Below the pieces are notes generated by a model. The model searched no databases. It worked only from the letters and a program-made list of their open reading frames with translations, and was not told where the DNA came from. From a bacterium (GTDB lineage Bacteria > Caldisericota > Caldisericia > B22-G15): 35,742 bases of DNA. The stretch's first letter is position 1; every line of letters starts with the position of its first letter. A program made the translations under genes and the position numbers. The stretch lies in assembly GCA_012517755.1 (NCBI GenBank), contig JAAYUH010000137.1, positions 1 through 35,742 of the forward strand, given 5' to 3'. This document shows, in pieces, positions 32,477 to 35,742 of the stretch.

Positions 32477-34197
32477 CTTTTTATGAATCTTTCAAATTCT
32501 TTTAAAGAAAGAGTATTTATTACATCTTTTTTATTTAGCCAACCCCTTCTTGCTACTCCTATTCCATATCTCATATCAGAAAGACCATTAACTGAGTGAG
32601 CATCTGTGCCAATTGAGAATTTTAAATTATATAACTCCTTTCCATGCATAGCATTTAAATCATTCAAATCTAATCTTTCTGGATTAGCATTTATTTCAAG
32701 GATTATTCCATTATTTTTGGCCTCTTTAAAAATTTCATCTAAATCAACTTCATATTCATCTCTTGTACCAAGCAGTCTACCAGTTGGATGTGTTATTATT
32801 TTTATTTTTTCTATGTTCATAGCTTTTTTGATTCTTTCAGTTATTTTCTTTTTATCTTGATTAAAACCAGTATGAATTCCAGCAAGACATATATCAAAAA
32901 TTGAGAGCTCTTTTTCTTCAAAATCAACGCTTCCATCTGAAAGAATATTCAATTCACAGCCCAAAAATATTCTGAATTTGTCACCAAACTCCTCATTTAT
33001 TTTATCTATCTCTTTTTTTTGCTCTTTATATTTTTCTATTGATAAGCCAGAAGCAACTCCAAGCGCTTTTGCGTGATCAGCAATAACTAAATACTCATAA
33101 CCCAACTCAATAGATTTTTTTACCATCTCATAAATGGTATTTTCACCATCAGAATATTTTGTATGAACATGCGTATCACCTTTAATATCTCTAATATCAA
33201 TAATTTTAGGAAGTTTGTTTTCAAGCGCAAGTTCAATTTCACCCCTATCTTCTCTCATTTCTGGAGGAATGAGTGGCAAATCTAAAATATTATAAACCTC
33301 TTCCTCTTTTTCTCCACAAATTCTTTCATCTTTGTCAATTTTAAATACTCCATACTCATTAACTTTTAATCCCTTTTTAATAGCAAGTTCTCTTATTTTC
33401 ACATTATGTTCTTTTGAACCTGTAAAATATTGAACTGCTGCACCAAATGAAATTGGTTCAACTACTCTAACATCAATCTGTATACCTTCTGGAGTAATTA
33501 TTGTTGATTTTGTATCACCTTTATTTACAACCTCTTTAACAATTCCCATATTTGTAAAAAAATCCATTACTTGATTTGAATTATTACTTGTCACAAGAAT
33601 ATCAATATCTCCAATAGTTTCTTTCATTCTTCTGATACTTCCGCAAATTTCTATTTTATCAATAGGTGCTCCTTTTACTAAACTCTCTTTTACAAACTCC
33701 GCAATTGGTAGTGCTATTCCAAGATTGATTCTTCTTACCTCTTTCTTTTTTGGGTGTTGAAGAGCCTTAAGAATATTCTCCTCTTTTTTTTGACCAAAAC
33801 CATCTAATTGCCTAATTTTTCCTTCAATTGCTGCTTTTTTTAAATCTTCTATATTTTTAATTCCAAGTTTATTATAAAGAGTATATGCTCCTTTTGGTCC
33901 AACTCCAGGGACATTTAAAAGTTCAATTAAAGTTTCAGGTATTTGCTTTTTTACCTCTTCAAGTTTATCTATTTTTCCAGTTTCAAGATATTGAACAATC
34001 TTTTTAGCAATTCCTTCACCAATTCCCTTGATCTCAGTTAATTTTCCCTCTCTTGCAAGTTCTTCAATAGGAATAGTCAGATTTTCTATTCTTCTTGCTG
34101 CTTCAATATAAGCATTTATTTTGAACTTCATTTCGCCAAGAATTTCAAGATATGATGCTAACTCATAAAGTTTTTCACTAACCTCTTTATTTCTCAT
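32473..34197 (-). CDS. polX: DNA polymerase family X with PHP domain (PolX)
   Basis: A 574-aa bacterial PolX, normal length. Residues 1-150 hold the HhH region (TEIKGIGEGIAKKIVQYL, NVPGVGPKGAYTLY). The polymerase site has GSIRR at 186-190, D197 and D199 (GDIDILV) and D242 (QIDVRV). The C-terminal PHP domain has its metal ligands: H343 and H345 (DTHVHT), D350, H375, E415, H442, H470, D532 and H534 (GTDAH). It acts in gap-filling repair with 3'-5' exonuclease activity. The start MRNKEVSEKLYELA at 34197 matches the family; a further upstream ATG at 34302 would add an unrelated hydrophobic stretch. No ribosome binding site is present. Confidence 0.95.
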   Translation of the reverse strand: MRNKEVSEKLYELASYLEILGEMKFKINAYIEAARRIENLTIPIEELAREGKLTEIKGIGEGIAKKIVQYLETGKIDKLEEVKKQIPETLIELLNVPGVGPKGAYTLYNKLGIKNIEDLKKAAIEGKIRQLDGFGQKKEENILKALQHPKKKEVRRINLGIALPIAEFVKESLVKGAPIDKIEICGSIRRMKETIGDIDILVTSNNSNQVMDFFTNMGIVKEVVNKGDTKSTIITPEGIQIDVRVVEPISFGAAVQYFTGSKEHNVKIRELAIKKGLKVNEYGVFKIDKDERICGEKEEEVYNILDLPLIPPEMREDRGEIELALENKLPKIIDIRDIKGDTHVHTKYSDGENTIYEMVKKSIELGYEYLVIADHAKALGVASGLSIEKYKEQKKEIDKINEEFGDKFRIFLGCELNILSDGSVDFEEKELSIFDICLAGIHTGFNQDKKKITERIKKAMNIEKIKIITHPTGRLLGTRDEYEVDLDEIFKEAKNNGIILEINANPERLDLNDLNAMHGKELYNLKFSIGTDAHSVNGLSDMRYGIGVARRGWLNKKDVINTLSLKEFERFIKS

Positions 34198-34203
34198 AAT
34201 TAA

Positions 34204-34209
34204 ATTATA
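34204..34209 (-). promoter_or_regulatory. -10 box placed for a leaderless polX transcript
   Basis: On the - strand TATAAT occupies 34209-34204, 6 nt before the polX ATG (34197). There is no Shine-Dalgarno sequence between the box and the ATG, and no TG extension or good -35. The spacing would place transcription start at the ATG. Confidence 0.42.
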
Positions 34210-34296
34210 GGATATTTTTTCTTTAATTATAATAATTATTGAACTTTTAATGTTAAATAGATAAAATTTAAATAAGATAAATAATAGGAGGTTTTT

Positions 34297-35037
34297 ATGC
34301 AAATAGATGAATTGTCAAAAATTCCTGATATTTTTACTTTTGATAGATTTTTAATTTTTGAGCCACATTCAGATGATGCTGATATTTTTGTAGGTGGTTT
34401 GATAAAAAAACTTTCTAATATGAAAAAAGAAATTATTTTAGTTACAGTAACAGATGGAAGCAAAGGGACATACAATCCATATGAAAATGAGGGTAGCATA
34501 AGAGAAAAAAGAAGAGAGGAGAGATTAAATTCCTCTTTTATTCTTGGAATTAAGGATACAATTTTTTTAGATTATCCTGACTATGATTTACCAGATAAAA
34601 AAATTCTTGTTGAAAGATTCATAAAACTAATTAGAGAGTTAAAACCTGATTGTGTCTTTACTGTTGATCCATTCTTATTATATGAAGTTCACCCAGATCA
34701 TAAGATAGTTGGCGAATCTGTAAGCGAAGCTTTTTTCTTTTCTCCGATGCCTTTAATATATAAAAATTACACTCCACATCTCGTAAATACAATAGCTTAT
34801 TATATAACACAATACCCAAATAATTTTATAGATATATCAGATACTTTTGATTTTAAAATTGAGGCTATAAAAAAACATAAATCACAATTTAATGAAGAAG
34901 ATTTTATGAAAATGAAAACCTATTTAACTTATAAAAATGGAGAATATGGTAAAAAAATAGGAGTAAATTATGCTGAAGCATTAAAAATTTTAACCCCATT
35001 ACAAATTCACACAAATGTTGATGCTATTTATTTATAA
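34297..35037 (+). CDS. PIG-L family deacetylase
   Basis: A 246-aa LmbE/PIG-L enzyme, a zinc-dependent N-deacetylase family acting on GlcNAc-type substrates. The zinc motif is PHSDDAD at 23-29: H24 and D27 as ligands and D26 as the likely base, with H135 of VHPDHKIVGE as the third ligand. The usual HPDDE has Ser for Pro and lacks the following Glu, so it is a divergent variant with the key residues kept. TVTDGSKGTYNPYE and REKRREER are also family features. AGGAGG precedes the ATG. The sugar-phosphate isomerase gene follows after 12 nt. The substrate is unknown. Confidence 0.87.
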   Translation: MQIDELSKIPDIFTFDRFLIFEPHSDDADIFVGGLIKKLSNMKKEIILVTVTDGSKGTYNPYENEGSIREKRREERLNSSFILGIKDTIFLDYPDYDLPDKKILVERFIKLIRELKPDCVFTVDPFLLYEVHPDHKIVGESVSEAFFFSPMPLIYKNYTPHLVNTIAYYITQYPNNFIDISDTFDFKIEAIKKHKSQFNEEDFMKMKTYLTYKNGEYGKKIGVNYAEALKILTPLQIHTNVDAIYL

Positions 35038-35049
35038 AATGGAGGTATT

Positions 35050-35742
35050 ATGGATGAATATAAAATAATGTTTGATTCAATTTATAATGTTCCTGAAGAT
35101 ATTGAGGAGATTAAAAATTATTTAAAAGACTATAAAACCCCAGATTTCAAATTTAATAAAATAGTTTTTCTTGGTACAGGTGGTGGTTCAAGAGCTGCTT
35201 TTGATGTTATCTCTACTTATCTTTTTGATAAATCTCCCCATCCTATTTTCATATATCAGAGTTATGAAATTCCAGAGTTTATTGATAAAGAAACACTTGT
35301 TATAGCTTGCTCTTATTCAGGTGAAACAGAAGAGACAATATCATCGCTTGAAAAATCAATTAAAAAAACTGATAAGATTATAATTTTTTCTTCAAATGGA
35401 AAATTAGAAAAGATTTCAAATGAAAAAAATTTACCCTTTATAAAATTAAAAAAGGGTTATGAAGCAAGACAGGCATTACATATAATATTTTTTTCAATAA
35501 TTATTATCTTAGAGAAGTTTTTAAAATTAGATTTTTCAAATGATATAGATGAAGTTATAAAGATTTTAAAAATTGAGAGAGAAAAAAATAATAGTGAATT
35601 AGATGAAATTGTTAATGATATGATTAACAGAATACCTGTTATTTATGGTTCATCAAACTTTTCAGATTCCATTGCAGAAAGATTTAGAAGACAATTCAAT
35701 GAAAATGGAAAAATATTAGCACACTCAAATATCATTCCGAAC
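35050..35742 (+). CDS. Bifunctional phosphoglucose/phosphomannose isomerase (partial, 5' part)
   Basis: The first 231 residues of a SIS-domain isomerase; the gene runs off the window. GTGGGSRAA at 42-50 and SYSGETEETISS at 88-99 form the first sugar-phosphate-binding SIS domain. A second SIS domain begins near residue 195 (VIYGSSNFSDSIAERFRRQF), followed by NENGKILAHSN, the region that in this family holds active-site residues. The pattern fits the archaeal/bacterial phosphoglucose/phosphomannose isomerase family rather than classical Pgi. GGAGGT precedes the ATG, and the gene is probably in one unit with the PIG-L gene. Confidence 0.87.
   Translation, partial: MDEYKIMFDSIYNVPEDIEEIKNYLKDYKTPDFKFNKIVFLGTGGGSRAAFDVISTYLFDKSPHPIFIYQSYEIPEFIDKETLVIACSYSGETEETISSLEKSIKKTDKIIIFSSNGKLEKISNEKNLPFIKLKKGYEARQALHIIFFSIIIILEKFLKLDFSNDIDEVIKILKIEREKNNSELDEIVNDMINRIPVIYGSSNFSDSIAERFRRQFNENGKILAHSNIIPN

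Noticed and set aside
34198..34302. N-terminal extension of PolX from an ATG at 34302, adding a hydrophobic stretch that looks like a membrane helix.
   Set aside because: The extension is just translated AT-rich intergenic DNA overlapping the divergent PIG-L start; PolX proteins begin at the MRNKEVSEKL position.

Overview
This window comes from a low-GC bacterium (visibly around 30% GC; I did not count it). Arginine is written almost only as AGA and isoleucine often as ATA, and the proteins are rich in Lys and Glu. That pattern fits deep-branching, often thermophilic low-GC lineages such as Caldisericota, Dictyoglomota, Thermotogota or Atribacterota. I cannot place the organism more closely without a phylogeny. 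Most gene starts carry a strong AGGAGG-type ribosome binding site.

Bases 1-17793 form one uninterrupted + strand block, the merged S10-spc-alpha ribosomal superoperon. It runs tuf (3' end)-rpsJ-rplC-rplD-rplW-rplB-rpsS-rplV-rpsC-rplP-rpmC-rpsQ-rplN-rplX-rplE-rpsN-rpsH-rplF-rplR-rpsE-rplO-secY-adk-map-infA-rpmJ-rpsM-rpsK-rpsD-rpoA-rplQ-ecfA1-ecfA2-ecfT-truA. Gaps are 0-17 nt or the genes overlap. rpmD (L30) is missing from its usual place between rpsE and rplO. S14, S4, L24 and L36 are all zinc-binding forms. The RNA polymerase alpha subunit is unusually long (375 aa) and appears to carry two C-terminal helix-hairpin-helix domains in tandem. The block ends with an ECF vitamin-transporter energizing module and a tRNA pseudouridine synthase.

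Bases 17800-24438 hold short transcription units: a DUF996-like membrane protein on the - strand; a divergent ferritin-like protein followed by an ABC-2 exporter pair; then cvpA-like, a SPOR-like/SpoIID protein and queA.

Bases 24440-30960 are a tightly coupled operon behind an extended -10 promoter: aminotransferase, membrane-anchored ClpP-fold serine protease (SDH family), MoxR ATPase, DUF58 protein, a cysteine-free DUF4129-type membrane protein, and a uridine phosphorylase-like enzyme.

Bases 30961-31639 look empty at first, but the - strand encodes a complete PAP2-type phosphatase broken by two apparent single-base losses in homopolymer runs. After it come an EamA transporter, a convergent family X DNA polymerase (PolX), a PIG-L deacetylase and the start of a phosphoglucose/phosphomannose isomerase.

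The main points for a second look are the tandem alpha-CTD, the hidden frameshifted PAP2 gene, and three genes (cvpA, eamA, polX) whose -10 boxes lie 6-8 nt before the ATG with no ribosome binding site, which points to leaderless mRNAs. I saw no CRISPR array, tRNA, rRNA, insertion sequence or phage gene.
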